Position numbers and translations under genes: made by a program. From assembly GCA_002299125.1 (NCBI GenBank), contig DBNU01000061.1:1-64000 (forward strand): a stretch of DNA of 64,000 bases, written 5' to 3'. The notes beneath the pieces were generated by a model. That model was given only the letters and a program-made list of their open reading frames with translations. It ran no database searches and was not told the DNA's origin. This stretch comes from Proteobacteria bacterium UBA664. GTDB lineage: Bacteria > Pseudomonadota > Gammaproteobacteria > UBA7966. Numbering within the stretch: position 1 is the stretch's first letter; each line of letters begins with the position of its first letter. Positions 52,434-62,888 of this stretch are shown here, piece after piece.

Positions 52434-54629
52434 CTACTTCACCCGCATGCCGGGCCGCGCGCCGGCGTCGGGTGCCAGCAGCAGCGGGCCACCTTGTGCA
52501 TCACTCGCGGCGAGCACCATGCCTTCGGAGACTCCGAAGCGCATCTTGCGCGGTTCGAGGTTGGCCACCACCAGCACCAGCCGACCGACGAGGGACTCGG
52601 GGGCGTAGGCCGAGCGGATCCCGGCGAAGACGTTGCGCTCACCCAGTTCGCCCACGTCGAGCCGGAGCCGGAGCAGGCGATCGGCCCCCTCGACGCACTC
52701 GGCCGCGAGGATGCGTGCGATGCGCAGATCGATGGCGGCGAACTGCTCGATGCCGACCTGCGCCCCGGCCGCCTGCCCCGCCCCTGCATTCGCTTGTTCG
52801 GCGACCGGCACGGATGCGGATGCCGCCGGCGCGACAGCAGCGTCCGCCGCAACCACCGGCCCTGACTCGGTCGCCGTCAGGTGCTGACGGTTCGCCTCAA
52901 CCAGCGCATCGAGCCGTGCACGCTCGAGCCGCTGCATGAGGTGCCGGTAGGGTTCGACGCGCCCGGGCACCAGAGCGGCATCCGCCCAGAGGAAGTCGCG
53001 ATCCATGCCAAAGAGTTCGCGTGCGACGCGCCGGGCCAGCTGCGGCAGGATGGGTGCGAGACACACGGCGAGCAGATGGAAGCCGGCGAGTGCCACGCTG
53101 CAGACGTGCTGGAGTTCAGCGACGCGCCCCGTGTCCTTCGCCAGCAGCCAGGGCTTGCGGGCGTCGAAGTACTCGTTCACCTCGTCGGCCACGCGCATGA
53201 TCTCGCGCACGGCCTGGGAGTATTCGCGGGCCTCGAACAGGACACCGATGCGGCGGGCGATCTCGCGGCGGGCTGCAACCTGGGCGAAGGGCGGCAGGGG
53301 CTCATCCGGATGCAGCACCAGCACCCCCGCACAGAGGCGGGTGACGAAGCCCGCGGCGCGCGAGGCGATGTTGACGAACTTGCCCACCAGATCGGCATTC
53401 ACCCGTTGGGCGAAGTCATCGAGCGAGAGATCGATGTCCTCGGCCGTGGCGTTCAGCTTGGCGCAGTAGTAGTAACGCAACTGCTCCGGATCGAGGCCGC
53501 ACTCCAGATAGGAGGCGGCGGTGATGAAGGTGCCGCGCGATTTGGACATCTTCGCGCCGTTCACGGTCAGGAACCCATGCACGTTGACGGCGCTGGGTGT
53601 GCGCAATCCGGCGTGTTGCAGCATGGCCGGCCAGAACAGCGCGTGAAAATACAGGATGTCCTTGCCGATGAAATGCACCATCTCCGTGACCGATGCCGCC
53701 GCTGGATCGCGGGCGCGCGCGGCGATCTGGGCCGCGACGGCCTCGGCATCCAGCCAGGCGTCGAGATCGATGTCGCCACGACGGGCCGCATGCGCCGCAA
53801 AGGAGCCGAGATAGCCGACCGGCGCATCCAGCCAGACGTAGAAGAACTTGCCCGGCGCATCCGGGATGCCGAAGCCGAAATAGGGCGCATCGCGCGAGAT
53901 GTCCCAGTCCTGCAGGCCGCTGGTGAGCCACTCGGCGAGCTTGTTGCGGGACTCGTCCTGCAGGACCCCGGGCCGCGCCAGCCATTCACGCAGGAAGGCC
54001 TCACAGGCCGAAAGCCGGAAGAAGTGGTGCTCGGAGGCGCGCAGCTCCGGCCGCGCCCCCGAGACTACGGAACGTGGCTCCAGCAGATCGGTGGGGCGAT
54101 AGGTAGCGCCACACTTCTCGCAGGCATCACCGTACTGATCCGCTGCGCCGCAACGCGGGCAGTTTCCCTTGACGAAACGATCGGGCAGGAACATGCCCCG
54201 CTCGGGGTCGTAGAGCTGCTCGATGGTGCGCCTGGCGATCATCCCGGCCGCGACCAGCCGCTGGTGGATCGCGTGGACGTAGTGGCGCGTCTCCTCGCTG
54301 TGCGTGGAGTGATAGTGGTCGAAGCCAATCATGAAGCCGGCCAGTTCGCCGGCCGCGAGTGCCGCCTGGCCGCCGAAGAAATCGCGCTCGTGCTCGAGAC
54401 GCACCCGGGCGATGAGCGCCTCGGGCGAGCAACCCTCGCGATCCGCCCGCAACATGATGGGCGTGCCATGGGCATCGTCCGCCCCCACGTAATGCACCTC
54501 GTGGCCGCACATGCGCAGATAGCGCACCCAGACATCCGTCTGGATGTACTCGAGGAGATGGCCGATGTGGATGGGCCCGTTGGCGTAGGGCAGTGCGCTG
54601 GTGACCAGCAGTCGTCGATGATCGCTCAT
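52434..54629 (-). CDS. metG: Methionyl-tRNA synthetase
   Basis: A 731-residue class I synthetase charging tRNA-Met. It has the HIGH motif as HIGH in [17 protein letters not shown], the zinc-knuckle cysteines [18 protein letters not shown], and the KMSKS loop in [10 protein letters not shown]. The anticodon-binding domain follows; then an Ala/Val-rich linker (near residues 575-615) connects to the C-terminal tRNA-binding dimerisation domain ([25 protein letters not shown]). The start ATG 54629 gives the normal N-terminus. It is divergent from apbC. Confidence 0.96.
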   Translation of the reverse strand: MSDHRRLLVTSALPYANGPIHIGHLLEYIQTDVWVRYLRMCGHEVHYVGADDAHGTPIMLRADREGCSPEALIARVRLEHERDFFGGQAALAAGELAGFMIGFDHYHSTHSEETRHYVHAIHQRLVAAGMIARRTIEQLYDPERGMFLPDRFVKGNCPRCGAADQYGDACEKCGATYRPTDLLEPRSVVSGARPELRASEHHFFRLSACEAFLREWLARPGVLQDESRNKLAEWLTSGLQDWDISRDAPYFGFGIPDAPGKFFYVWLDAPVGYLGSFAAHAARRGDIDLDAWLDAEAVAAQIAARARDPAAASVTEMVHFIGKDILYFHALFWPAMLQHAGLRTPSAVNVHGFLTVNGAKMSKSRGTFITAASYLECGLDPEQLRYYYCAKLNATAEDIDLSLDDFAQRVNADLVGKFVNIASRAAGFVTRLCAGVLVLHPDEPLPPFAQVAARREIARRIGVLFEAREYSQAVREIMRVADEVNEYFDARKPWLLAKDTGRVAELQHVCSVALAGFHLLAVCLAPILPQLARRVARELFGMDRDFLWADAALVPGRVEPYRHLMQRLERARLDALVEANRQHLTATESGPVVAADAAVAPAASASVPVAEQANAGAGQAAGAQVGIEQFAAIDLRIARILAAECVEGADRLLRLRLDVGELGERNVFAGIRSAYAPESLVGRLVLVVANLEPRKMRFGVSEGMVLAASDAQGGPLLLAPDAGARPGMRVK

Positions 54630-54856
54630 GCAGGGGGTCTCGATCCGGTGCCCGGGCGACTCACCAGCCGCGGCGCCACAGGCTAGCAGCACTGGCCCCA
54701 GCTTGCCGCAGGCGCGGGCCGCACCACGTCCCGGCAAGCGATCCGCCGCCCGACCCTGCTTCAGCTAAACTCCGCGGCCCATCGGCGGCACGCGGATTAC
54801 TCCAGAAGGCGTCCCACCCCGCCGCCGGTGCCCCCTCAAGCCCATCAGGCAGGCCC

Positions 54857-55945
54857 ATGACCTTCAACGATTCTCCACTCGCGGCTGCCATCGCGGCCTG
54901 TCACGACCCCTGGCTCGACACCACGCTCGGCGCGGCGAAGGCCGTGCGCGAGGCGGCGCTGGTGGACGGCCTGGCGCGGGTGGTCGTCGAACTCGGCTTT
55001 CCCGCCGCCGGCTATGCGTCCGAGCTGGCCGCCCGGCTCGAGGCCGTGGCGCGTGCCGTGCCCGGGGTCAGCCGGGTGCAGGTCGAGGTGCGCTGGCAGG
55101 TGCTGGCGCATGCCGTGCAGCAGGGTGTGAAGCCCCTGCCCGAGGTGAAGAACCTCATCGCCGTGGCCTCCGGCAAGGGCGGGGTGGGCAAGTCCACGGT
55201 GGCGGCGAATCTCGCCCTCGCCCTCGCCCACGAAGGCGCGAACGTGGGTGTGCTCGACGCCGACATCTACGGCCCGAGTCAGCCACGCATGCTCGGTTGC
55301 CCGGGCCGCCCCGAACTGGGTGCGGACAACAAGATCGAACCGCAGCGCGCACACGGGTTGCAGGTGATGTCCATCGGCAATCTGGTCGAGGAAGACAAGC
55401 CGATGATCTGGCGCGGCCCGATGGTCACCAGCGCCCTGCAGCAACTGCTCGGTGAGACGCGCTGGCAGGGCCTCGACTACCTCATCGTCGATCTGCCACC
55501 CGGCACCGGCGACATCCATCTCACGCTCGCCCAGAAGGTGCCGGTGGCCGGTGCCGTGATCGTCACCACACCGCAGGACATCGCGTTCCTCGATGCCCGC
55601 AAGGGCTTGCGGATGTTCGAACAGGTGGGCGTGCCGGTGCTCGGTGTGGTCGAGAACATGTCCACCCATGTGTGCAGCCACTGCGGACACGAGGAGGCCG
55701 TGTTCGGCACCGGTGGCGGTGAGCGCCTGGCGCAGGAGACGGGCGTGCCGCTGCTCGGTCAGATCCCGCTCGAGGCCGCCATCCGCGACGACGCCGACAG
55801 CGGCCGCCCGAGTGTCGTGGCCGCACCCGACTCCGCAACCGCGCGCCGCTTCATCGAGATCGCCCGCCGCGCCAGCGCGCGTCTCGCCCTGCGCGGCCGC
55901 GACTACTCCAGCCGCTTCCCCAACATCGTGGTCCAGGGCACATGA
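54857..55945 (+). CDS. apbC: Iron-sulfur cluster carrier protein ApbC (Mrp/NBP35 family)
   Basis: A 362-residue P-loop ATPase that binds and transfers Fe-S clusters. An N-terminal DUF59-type domain (about 15-90) precedes [50 protein letters not shown] and the cluster-binding C-x2-C of [14 protein letters not shown]. It is divergent from metG, a widely conserved pair, and overlaps dcd by four bases (55942-55945). The 227-base gap to metG should hold both promoters, but no clear hexamers were seen. Confidence 0.94.
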   Translation: MTFNDSPLAAAIAACHDPWLDTTLGAAKAVREAALVDGLARVVVELGFPAAGYASELAARLEAVARAVPGVSRVQVEVRWQVLAHAVQQGVKPLPEVKNLIAVASGKGGVGKSTVAANLALALAHEGANVGVLDADIYGPSQPRMLGCPGRPELGADNKIEPQRAHGLQVMSIGNLVEEDKPMIWRGPMVTSALQQLLGETRWQGLDYLIVDLPPGTGDIHLTLAQKVPVAGAVIVTTPQDIAFLDARKGLRMFEQVGVPVLGVVENMSTHVCSHCGHEEAVFGTGGGERLAQETGVPLLGQIPLEAAIRDDADSGRPSVVAAPDSATARRFIEIARRASARLALRGRDYSSRFPNIVVQGT

Positions 55946-56508
55946 GCGTCAAATCCGATCGATGGATCCGTCGCATGGCGATGGAGCACGGCATGATCGA
56001 ACCCTTCGTGGATGGCCAGGTGCGCACGCACGCCGGCCAGCGGGTGATCTCCTACGGCACGTCGAGCTACGGCTACGACGTGCGCTGCGCGAATGAATTC
56101 AAGATCTTCACCAACATCAACTCGGCGATCGTCGACCCGAAGGACTTCGACGCCAACAGCTTCGTGGACATCACGGCGGATGTCTGCATCATCCCGCCCA
56201 ATTCCTTCGCCCTCGCCCGCACGGTGGAGTACCTGCGCATTCCGCGCCGGGTCCTGACCATCTGCCTCGGCAAATCCACTTACGCCCGCTGCGGGATCAT
56301 CGTCAATGTCACGCCGCTCGAGCCCGAATGGGAAGGTCACGTGACCCTCGAGTTCTCGAACACCACACCGCTGCCGGCGCGCGTGTACGCGAACGAAGGC
56401 GTGGCGCAGATCGTGTTCCTGGAATCGGACGAGGACTGCCTCGTCTCCTACCGTGATCGCGGCGGCAAATATCAGCGCCAGACCGGTGTGACCCTGCCAC
56501 GCGCCTGA
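55942..56508 (+). CDS. dcd: dCTP deaminase
   Basis: A 188-residue trimeric enzyme converting dCTP to dUTP. Family landmarks are the N-terminus [46 protein letters not shown] and [17 protein letters not shown] with the catalytic glutamate. Length matches E. coli Dcd (193). It is coupled to apbC by an ATGA overlap, and cysG begins one base after its stop. Confidence 0.96.
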   Translation: MSVKSDRWIRRMAMEHGMIEPFVDGQVRTHAGQRVISYGTSSYGYDVRCANEFKIFTNINSAIVDPKDFDANSFVDITADVCIIPPNSFALARTVEYLRIPRRVLTICLGKSTYARCGIIVNVTPLEPEWEGHVTLEFSNTTPLPARVYANEGVAQIVFLESDEDCLVSYRDRGGKYQRQTGVTLPRA

Positions 56509-56509
56509 G

Positions 56510-57955
56510 ATGCGCCACGGCGACCCTGAACCCGCCGGCATGAGCGCGGAAGGCCTGCACTACCTGCCCATCTTCCTGGCCGTGACCGGGCGACGCTGCG
56601 TGATCATCGGTGGCGGCGAGGTCGCCCTGCGCAAGGCGGAGCGTTGTCTGCGTTGCAACGCGCGGGTGGAGGTGATCGCGCCCGCGCTGTGCACGCCGCT
56701 GGCCCGGCTGGCGCAGGCGGGGCGAATCCAGCACTGGGCGCGACCTTACACACCGGGCGATCTGGCGGGTGCGGTCGTGGTCTACGCGGCCACCGACCAG
56801 CACGCGGTGAACGTGGCGGTCGCAGCGGAGGCCGCTGAGCGCGGCATCCCGGTCAACGTGGTCGACACGCCGGATCTCTGCAGCTTCATCTCGCCCTCGA
56901 TCATCGAACGACCACCGCTGCAGGTGGCCATCTCCAGCAGCGGCGCATCGCCGGTGCTGGCGCGCCTGCTGCGGGCGCGGCTGGAGAGCTTCATCCCCGC
57001 TGCCTACGGCGAGCTCGCCACCCTCATGCGCCGGGCACGCGCGGCCGTGGCCCAGCGCTTCCCCGACGGGCGCCTCAGGCGGCGCTTCTGGGAGCGGATC
57101 CTGCTCGGACCCGTGGCCGAGCTGATGTTCGGTGGCCGGGCGCGGGAGGCCGAGGCGCGACTACTGGCGGAGATCGACGCCGGGCTACCGTCGACAGCGG
57201 CTCAGGGCGAGGTCTGGCTGGTCGGTGCCGGACCGGGTGATCCGGATCTGCTCACCTTCCGCGCACTGCGTTTGATGCAACAGGCAGATGTCGTCGTTCA
57301 CGACCGGCTGGTGGCCCCTGCCCTGCTCGACCTCGTGCGCCGGGACGCGGAACGCATCTACGTGGGCAAGGAGCGCGACCAGCACACCGTGCCGCAGGAG
57401 GACATCAACGCCCTGCTGGTCGCCCGGGCGCGGGCCGGCCAGCGCGTGCTAAGGCTCAAGGGCGGCGACCCCTTCATCTTCGGTCGCGGTGGCGAGGAGA
57501 TCGCCACGCTCCGGGCCGAAGGGATCCCCTTCCAGGTGGTGCCCGGCATCACTGCGGCCAGTGGCTGCTCAGCCTACGCCGGCATTCCGCTCACCCATCG
57601 CGATCACGCCCAGGCCGTGGTGCTCGTGACCGGTCACATGAAGGACGGCCAGCTCGCGCTCGACTGGCGCGCGCTGGCGAGCTCGCGCACCACGCGCGTG
57701 TTCTACATGGGCGTGCAGGCGGTGCCGGTCATCAGCCGGGAACTCATCGCGGCCGGCCTCGCGGGCACCACCCCCGCCGCCATCGTGGAACAGGGTACCC
57801 AGGCGAGCCAGCGGGTCATCGTGAGCACCCTGGCGGGGCTGCCCGCAGCGGTGGCGGACGCCGGCATCCGCCCGCCCAGCCTGCTCATCGTGGGCGAGGT
57901 GGTCGCGCTGCACGAGGCCCTGGCATGGTTCGAGCCTCGAACGGCGAGTGAGTGA
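56510..57955 (+). CDS. cysG: Siroheme synthase (multifunctional CysG)
   Basis: A 481-residue fusion for siroheme synthesis. The N-terminal precorrin-2 dehydrogenase/ferrochelatase half has VIIGGGEVALRKAERCL and ISSSGASPVLARLLR. The C-terminal uroporphyrinogen-III C-methyltransferase half has VGAGPGDPDLLTFRALR, RLKGGDPFIFGRGGEE and PGITAASGCSAYAGIPLTHR. All three activities are expected. The start may be ATG 56510 or 56540; the second would match the shorter N-terminus of E. coli CysG. It follows dcd immediately. Confidence 0.94.
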   Translation: MRHGDPEPAGMSAEGLHYLPIFLAVTGRRCVIIGGGEVALRKAERCLRCNARVEVIAPALCTPLARLAQAGRIQHWARPYTPGDLAGAVVVYAATDQHAVNVAVAAEAAERGIPVNVVDTPDLCSFISPSIIERPPLQVAISSSGASPVLARLLRARLESFIPAAYGELATLMRRARAAVAQRFPDGRLRRRFWERILLGPVAELMFGGRAREAEARLLAEIDAGLPSTAAQGEVWLVGAGPGDPDLLTFRALRLMQQADVVVHDRLVAPALLDLVRRDAERIYVGKERDQHTVPQEDINALLVARARAGQRVLRLKGGDPFIFGRGGEEIATLRAEGIPFQVVPGITAASGCSAYAGIPLTHRDHAQAVVLVTGHMKDGQLALDWRALASSRTTRVFYMGVQAVPVISRELIAAGLAGTTPAAIVEQGTQASQRVIVSTLAGLPAAVADAGIRPPSLLIVGEVVALHEALAWFEPRTASE

Positions 57956-58003
57956 AAACAACTCCGCCGCACGGCCCCTGATGCATGCCACAGCGGGCGG
58001 ACT

Positions 58004-58441
58004 TCAGCGGGTAGCGGGGCCATCCTTTGCGATGGCTGCAGCCGCCAACGATTTGCCCTTCACCGCGGCGAGGAAGTCGAGTGCGAGTGAATTGATGCAA
58101 TAACGCAAACCCGTGGGCTGCGGCCCATCCGGAAACACATGCCCCAGATGGGCATCACAGGCGGCGCAGCGCACCTCGGTGCGCACCATCCCGTGCGAGG
58201 TGTCCCGGAGCTCGCGCAGACAACTATCCGCGAGTGCGCGCCAGAAGCTCGGCCAGCCGCAGCCGGAATCGAACTTGGCGGAGGAGTCGAACAGGGCCGC
58301 GCCACAACCCACACAGGCGTAGACACCTTCCCCTTTCTGGTGCAACCAGCGCCCGGTGAAGGGCGGCTCCGTGCCCTGAAGTCGGCAGATGAAATCCTGC
58401 TCGGGTGTGAGATCCTGACGCCCGCGATAGTCCGTTGCCAT
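58004..58441 (-). CDS. msrB: Peptide-methionine (R)-S-oxide reductase
   Basis: A 145-residue repair enzyme for oxidised methionine. The zinc-binding pairs are in [11 protein letters not shown] and [14 protein letters not shown]; the catalytic cysteine is in [21 protein letters not shown] is the family substrate loop. The start is ATG 58441, with GGGAGG six bases upstream. It is convergent with cysG; the 48 bases between them hold no convincing terminator. Confidence 0.95.
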   Translation of the reverse strand: MATDYRGRQDLTPEQDFICRLQGTEPPFTGRWLHQKGEGVYACVGCGAALFDSSAKFDSGCGWPSFWRALADSCLRELRDTSHGMVRTEVRCAACDAHLGHVFPDGPQPTGLRYCINSLALDFLAAVKGKSLAAAAIAKDGPATR

Positions 58442-58720
58442 CGTTGTCCTCCCTTGCCGGTCCGGTCGGCGGTCGGTTCGCCGGATTCTTTTTGCCCGCT
58501 GCCATAGTGTCGTCGACCGACGCACACCGTGCATTGCCCCCGCCGCTCACGCCGACCTCTCCCACCGACGTGTCGCGGTGTGTTGGTCAAGCCCGGGGCT
58601 CTGGCGGCCGTTACTTGCGTGGTCACGGTCTCATTCAGGGTCTAGGCTGGTACGTTGACCCCTACACTGGTCCTGGCGTGGAGCCGCCCTCGGCCCCCGC
58701 AGTCATGGAGTCTCGCCGCT

Positions 58721-59455
58721 GTGCGCATAGCCATCCTTGAAGACGACGCCGATCAGGCCAGGCTCGTGAGTGCCCTGCTCACGAATGCCGGCTACCACTG
58801 CTCGGTTTTTGATTCCGGGCATAGCTGCATCCAGCACATCAAGCGTGACAGCTTCGATATCCTCATTCTCGACTGGCTGGTCGCGGACCTCTCCGGCCTC
58901 GAAGTCCTGCGCTGGACCCGTCAGCATCTGGACTGGCAGATCCCGGTGCTCTTTCTGACGGCCATGGAACACGAAGAGGACGTGGTCCGCGCCCTGCAGG
59001 ATGGCGCAGACGACTACCTCGTGAAACCAGCGCGCCCACGTGAACTGGTGGCACGGGTAAGTGCGCTGGCCCGGCGCGTCGCATCGCCCGAGTCCTCACG
59101 CGAGTTGATGAGCTTCCCGCCCTTCACGATTGATCGCGCCGTGCGTCAGGTGCGCCGCGAGGGCCAGACCATCGATCTCACGCAGAAGGAGTACGAACTC
59201 GTCCTGTTCCTTTTTCGTAACCACGGGCGGGTTCTTTCCCGGGGCCATATCCTCGAGAGCGTCTGGGGCCGCAGCCCCACCATCAACACCCGCACGGTCG
59301 ATACCCACGTGAGCCGTCTGCGCACAAAGATGGGCCTCGAAGCCGCGAATGGCTGGCGTCTCACCTCGATCTACCAGCACGGCTACCGGCTTGAACGTGT
59401 CGAGGGGGGCATGGGAGCAGGTGAGGCGGCACCGGTGGCCCAGCTCGCCCACTGA
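58721..59455 (+). CDS. OmpR-family response regulator (orphan)
   Basis: A 244-residue two-component regulator. The receiver domain begins VRIAILEDDADQARLV, has the phosphoacceptor in DILILDWLVADLSG, and the conserved Lys in DDYLVKPARP. The C-terminal winged helix has LTQKEYELVLFLFRNHGRV and TRTVDTHVSRLRTKMG, then GYRLER. The start is GTG 58721, with GGAG about ten bases upstream. No histidine kinase gene lies in this window near it, so it is an orphan here. The 279 bases upstream to msrB contain nothing recognised. Confidence 0.9.
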   Translation: MRIAILEDDADQARLVSALLTNAGYHCSVFDSGHSCIQHIKRDSFDILILDWLVADLSGLEVLRWTRQHLDWQIPVLFLTAMEHEEDVVRALQDGADDYLVKPARPRELVARVSALARRVASPESSRELMSFPPFTIDRAVRQVRREGQTIDLTQKEYELVLFLFRNHGRVLSRGHILESVWGRSPTINTRTVDTHVSRLRTKMGLEAANGWRLTSIYQHGYRLERVEGGMGAGEAAPVAQLAH

Positions 59456-59504
59456 CAACGGCGATCCGCCCGATGGTCTCCGGTGCGGGTAGAATCACGG
59501 TCGC

Positions 59505-60425
59505 ATGGACAAGCTAAGCACCATTCGCACCTTCGTGCGCGTGACCCAGGTGGGCAGCCTCGCCGGTGCCGGCGAGGAACTCGGCCTGTCCCGCTCGGCG
59601 GTCACCAAGCAGATCATGTGGCTCGAAGACCAACTCGGCGTGCGGCTGCTCAATCGCACGACCCGGTCCCTGAGCCTCACCGAAGCCGGTGTGATCTACC
59701 GCGACCGCTGCGTGCAGATCCTCGACGACCTCGAGGATGCCGAGGCTGAACTCGCCGAGGGCAGCACGGCAGTGAAGGGGACGCTGCAGATCCACGCGCC
59801 GCCTGCCTTCGGCATGCTGCACATCGCGCCCATGCTCGCCCACTTCCTCGAGGCGCACCCGGGGCTCGTCGGGCGGCTGGCGCTCTCGGACCGCCAGCCC
59901 GATCTGGCCGAGGAAGGCATCGATGTCGCCATCCGGCTCGGCAACCTGCCCGATTCCTCGCTGGTCGCGCACCACATCGCCACCACGAGTCTCGTCATCT
60001 GCGCCGCACCGCGTTACCTCGATGCCCATGGCGCACCGGACCACCCCACCGCGCTCGCCGCCCACAACTGCCTGACCTGGCGCCACGGGCCCCTGGAGCG
60101 GCAAGCATGGACCTTCGACGCCGGCGGCTCAGAGCTCGAGATCACGGTACGCGGGACGCTGGAATCCAACATCGCCGATGTCCTGCGGATGGCGGCGCTG
60201 GAGGGGCTGGGACTGGTCATCCTGCCGGTGTACATGGTCTTCGATGACCTCGCAGCCGGACGACTGCGCCCGGTGCTCGAGGCCTACCCGCCACCGGACA
60301 TGCCCATCCACGCCGTGTACCTCAACCGGCGCCATCTGCCGGGCAAGGTGCGTCTGTTCGTGGAAGATCTCAAACGCCGCTTCAGCGGGCGCACGGACTG
60401 GTCGCGGCAGCAGGCGGATGCCTAG
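59505..60425 (+). CDS. LysR-family transcriptional regulator
   Basis: A 306-residue regulator. The N-terminal winged HTH reads FVRVTQVGSLAGAGEELGLS, then RSAVTKQIMWLEDQLGVRLL. The rest is a LysR substrate-binding domain of the CrgA-like type (FGMLHIAPMLAHFLEAHPGL, DVAIRLGNLPDSSLVAH, EGLGLVILPVYMVFDDLAAG). Its target is unknown; the overlapping convergent ROK gene is not in the usual divergent position of a LysR target. A two-component regulator gene ends 49 bases upstream. Confidence 0.92.
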   Translation: MDKLSTIRTFVRVTQVGSLAGAGEELGLSRSAVTKQIMWLEDQLGVRLLNRTTRSLSLTEAGVIYRDRCVQILDDLEDAEAELAEGSTAVKGTLQIHAPPAFGMLHIAPMLAHFLEAHPGLVGRLALSDRQPDLAEEGIDVAIRLGNLPDSSLVAHHIATTSLVICAAPRYLDAHGAPDHPTALAAHNCLTWRHGPLERQAWTFDAGGSELEITVRGTLESNIADVLRMAALEGLGLVILPVYMVFDDLAAGRLRPVLEAYPPPDMPIHAVYLNRRHLPGKVRLFVEDLKRRFSGRTDWSRQQADA

Positions 60426-61384
60426 TCGCTGGCAGCGCCGATCCCGGCGGCGATGAGCGCCGCACCGATTGCCGGGCCCGCCGGGCCGAATCGCCCCACC
60501 TCGACGCGCGGCGCGCTGCGGCCACCGTAGCGAAATGCCGCCACCAGCGGTCCGAGGTCAGCGACCAGTTCCGGCACGCTCGCAAGGCCACCCCCGACGA
60601 AAATGCAGTCGGGGTCGAGGAGATCGGCCCACAGGGCGAAGGCCCGGGCCAGTCGATCACGGTAGTCCGCCCGGGCCGCGAGCGCCGCTGCGTGCCCGTG
60701 GCGGAGCGCCCCCACTGCGGCCTCCGGCGAGTCCACGGCGAGCCCGCGTGCACGCGCTGCCCAGAGCCAACCCCGGCCGCCGAGGAGCGCATCGATGCAA
60801 CCCGAGCGGCCACAGCCACAGGGCACGCCGAGGGCATCGGGGTCGGCTTCGCGCGGCGGCGGCAAGTGACCCCATTCACCTGCCAGGCCGTGCGGGCCGG
60901 TACGCACCCGGCCAGCGAAGGCCAGCGCGCCACCCACGCCGGTGCCGAGCACAACCCCGACGGCACAGCCCGGGATGGGGCCGGAGGTGCCGTGCAGCTC
61001 GGCGTGCAGGAAGGCATTGCCGTCGTTCACGACCCGGACCGTGGCGCCAGCCGTGGCCTCGGTGAGCCAGCGGGCGAGCAGATCACCGGCCGGCGCACCG
61101 AGGTTGGGCGACGCCCCGACCCGGCCTGCGGGCGTGACGGCCGCCGCCACGGCGAGCCCGACGGCGGCGGGTGCACCGTGGGCGGCGCGCAGCGTCACAA
61201 CGGCCTCGTCGATACAGGCGCGCAGATCATGCGGACTCCGCCCCGGGAGCGGCCACAGCCGCTGCGCCACCGGTTCGACGACATCCCGGAGCACGCCCGC
61301 ACGGATCGGCAGCACGACCGCAGCCAGCTTGCTGCCGCCGAGGTCGAAACCCCATGTGGTGTTCCCTGCCTTCTGCCGCCTCAT
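60422..61384 (-). CDS. ROK-family sugar kinase
   Basis: A 320-residue kinase of the ROK family. The ATP site is in WGFDLGGSKLAAVVLP, the catalytic Asp in VRVVNDGNAFLHAE, and GVVLGTGVGGALAFAGRV with GHLPPP is typical. The zinc-binding ROK signature is present as CGCGRSGCIDALLGG. It may phosphorylate glucose, fructose or an amino sugar; this cannot be decided. ATG 61384 is used, with GTG 61390 an alternative. It ends tail-to-tail with the LysR gene, overlapping by four bases. Confidence 0.88.
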   Translation of the reverse strand: MRRQKAGNTTWGFDLGGSKLAAVVLPIRAGVLRDVVEPVAQRLWPLPGRSPHDLRACIDEAVVTLRAAHGAPAAVGLAVAAAVTPAGRVGASPNLGAPAGDLLARWLTEATAGATVRVVNDGNAFLHAELHGTSGPIPGCAVGVVLGTGVGGALAFAGRVRTGPHGLAGEWGHLPPPREADPDALGVPCGCGRSGCIDALLGGRGWLWAARARGLAVDSPEAAVGALRHGHAAALAARADYRDRLARAFALWADLLDPDCIFVGGGLASVPELVADLGPLVAAFRYGGRSAPRVEVGRFGPAGPAIGAALIAAGIGAASD

Positions 61385-61454
61385 CCCCACGCCCGCGAAT
61401 CATCTCCCGCAAGGGTAGCGCGGGGCCTTCGTGGCGGCGTGGGTGCGGCAGCGG

Positions 61455-61826
61455 CTAGCGATCCTCGATCCGGTAACCCGGCCGGCTGAAGTCCCGGATG
61501 CCCGAACCAGGCAGCGTCGGGTGCACGAGGTCGCCATCGATCACATAACCCGGCCGACTGAAATCGCGGATGCTCGAACCCTGGAAGGTCGGGTGCATGC
61601 GGTCACCGTCGATCACGTAACCGGGCCGCGTGAAATCCCGGACACTCGTTCCAGGCAGTGTCGGGTGCACGACATCACCATCGATCACATAACCCGGTCG
61701 ACTGAAATCGCGGATGCTCGAACCCTGAAAGGTTGGGTGGACTTGCGTCTCGTCCCAGCCACCGGCGGATGCCGTGGCGGACAAGGTTGCAGAGGTCAGC
61801 AGTGCCACAGTCTTCCTGGAAATCAT
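61455..61826 (-). CDS. Secreted protein built from 24-residue tandem repeats
   Basis: A 123-residue protein. A signal peptide (MISRKTVALLTSATLSATAS, cleavage likely after ASA) is followed by four 24-residue units from residue 30 to the end. The unit is HPT-F/L-Q/P-G-S/T-S/G-I/V-RDFSRPGYVIDGD. Units 1 and 3 (HPTFQGSSIRDF) are nearly identical, and so are 2 and 4 (HPTLPG), so a 48-residue pair was duplicated. The start is ATG 61826, with AGGTGA before it. No known family; one of the units could bind a ligand or cell wall, but that is a guess. Confidence 0.75.
   Translation of the reverse strand: MISRKTVALLTSATLSATASAGGWDETQVHPTFQGSSIRDFSRPGYVIDGDVVHPTLPGTSVRDFTRPGYVIDGDRMHPTFQGSSIRDFSRPGYVIDGDLVHPTLPGSGIRDFSRPGYRIEDR
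61458..61739 (-). repeat. 72-bp tandem repeats in the secreted protein gene
   Basis: Four units of 72 bases, the last slightly shorter. The same stretch recurs at a distance of 144 bases (compare 61541 and 61685) with only a few differences, while neighbouring units are less alike. This shows a two-unit block duplicated once. Confidence 0.85.
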
Positions 61827-61871
61827 GCGCGTCACCTCTTGACGGAGGAGCGACCGAAAATCTGAGGGGAT

Positions 61872-61981
61872 AGCACGTAGGTTGGGGTGAGCTTGCGAAC
61901 CCCAACATCGGCAATGTACTGACCGGACGTCGGGGTTCCTGACGTCATCCCAACCTGCCAGCCGAACCGGACAGCACGTAG
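61872..61981. repeat. REP-like palindrome flanked by AGCACGTAG direct repeats
   Basis: GTTGGGGT (61881-61888) and ACCCCAAC (61899-61906) form a stem with a ten-base loop. A second arm CCCAACCT (61949-61956) can pair with AGGTTGGG (61879-61886). The 9-mer AGCACGTAG occurs at both sides (61872-61880 and 61973-61981). The GTAGGTTGGGGTGAG type of sequence is a widespread dispersed repeat in proteobacteria. The surrounding 283 bases between the two flanking genes contain no other feature. Confidence 0.6.
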
Positions 61982-62109
61982 AGTGACCATTCCGCGCGCA
62001 ACAGGTTGCGCAGCGCCACCCCGCCAGCCGATCAACCACCGTCAGCCTGCCGCCGCCCGGGCTCACCCGATGAGCCTGGGCGCCAGTGCCCGGAGCGCCT
62101 GCCGGCGTT

Positions 62110-62748
62110 TCAGACGCCAACCTTCGACCGCAGGATGCGGGCTGCGCGCAACATGCGCAGGGTCTCCTCGCGCTCCACGCCGTCGATGGCCCCAAGCAGG
62201 GTGAATACCAGCACATCCTGGCCGAGTGCGGCCGCCCCCTGCACCAGCAGCGGATAGCCGTTCGGCCCCGGTGCCGCCTCCTCGTCCTTGAGTTCAAAGA
62301 CGAAGGCCCCCGTGATCCCCCCGGGCCACGGACGCACCTGCAGCGCCTGTTCGGGCGCAAGCCGCAATGCCTCACGGCCGGCGCGCTCGACCATGGCATG
62401 CACGGTCTCGGGTGCCATCGGTAGCCCGCCGGGGGCCTCGTAGACCGAGATGATGAGTTCGAAGCCTCGACCCTCCAGTGGCGTGAGGTAGAGGCTGGGC
62501 GGCGAACCATCGTCAGCCCGCACGTAGACCACTTGCCAGGACAGTGGCACATCCAGCAGGAGCTGCCCACCGGAGGGGAGGTCGTAGCGCTCGCTGGCGA
62601 CCGGCAACTGCGTGGGCAGCGGCGGGGCCGGTGGTGCGGCGATTGGCGCAACGGGGAACCATGCCAGCACGCAGCCCAGCAGCGCCGGCAGCAGACTCGC
62701 TGCCCGGCGGAAGACGCTTTGCCGCTGCTCGGCGGGCTGGTTTACCAT
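62110..62748 (-). CDS. Exported protein of unknown function
   Basis: A 212-residue protein. The N-terminus has a basic stretch and a hydrophobic run ([20 protein letters not shown]), a probable signal peptide. The mature part contains [20 protein letters not shown] and [20 protein letters not shown] and ends [15 protein letters not shown]. It has the look of small periplasmic proteins that bind or stabilise something, but no family is recognised. ATG 62748 is chosen because the signal peptide follows it; AGGAG lies ten bases upstream. It is divergent from ispG. Confidence 0.6.
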   Translation of the reverse strand: MVNQPAEQRQSVFRRAASLLPALLGCVLAWFPVAPIAAPPAPPLPTQLPVASERYDLPSGGQLLLDVPLSWQVVYVRADDGSPPSLYLTPLEGRGFELIISVYEAPGGLPMAPETVHAMVERAGREALRLAPEQALQVRPWPGGITGAFVFELKDEEAAPGPNGYPLLVQGAAALGQDVLVFTLLGAIDGVEREETLRMLRAARILRSKVGV

Positions 62749-62888
62749 CTCACGCACTCTCCTCGCGCGGACACCCCATAGTTGCGGTTCAAGTCTGCCC
62801 GTCACCGCAGCACCCAGCGCGATCAGGGACCGCTCGCGCACCGCCATCGTTCCGCTCCCCACACCAGCACCCTCCCAGGTATCCCGCA

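Noticed and set aside
61458..61739. CRISPR array
   Set aside because: The 72-base repeats are coding, contiguous and without unique spacers.
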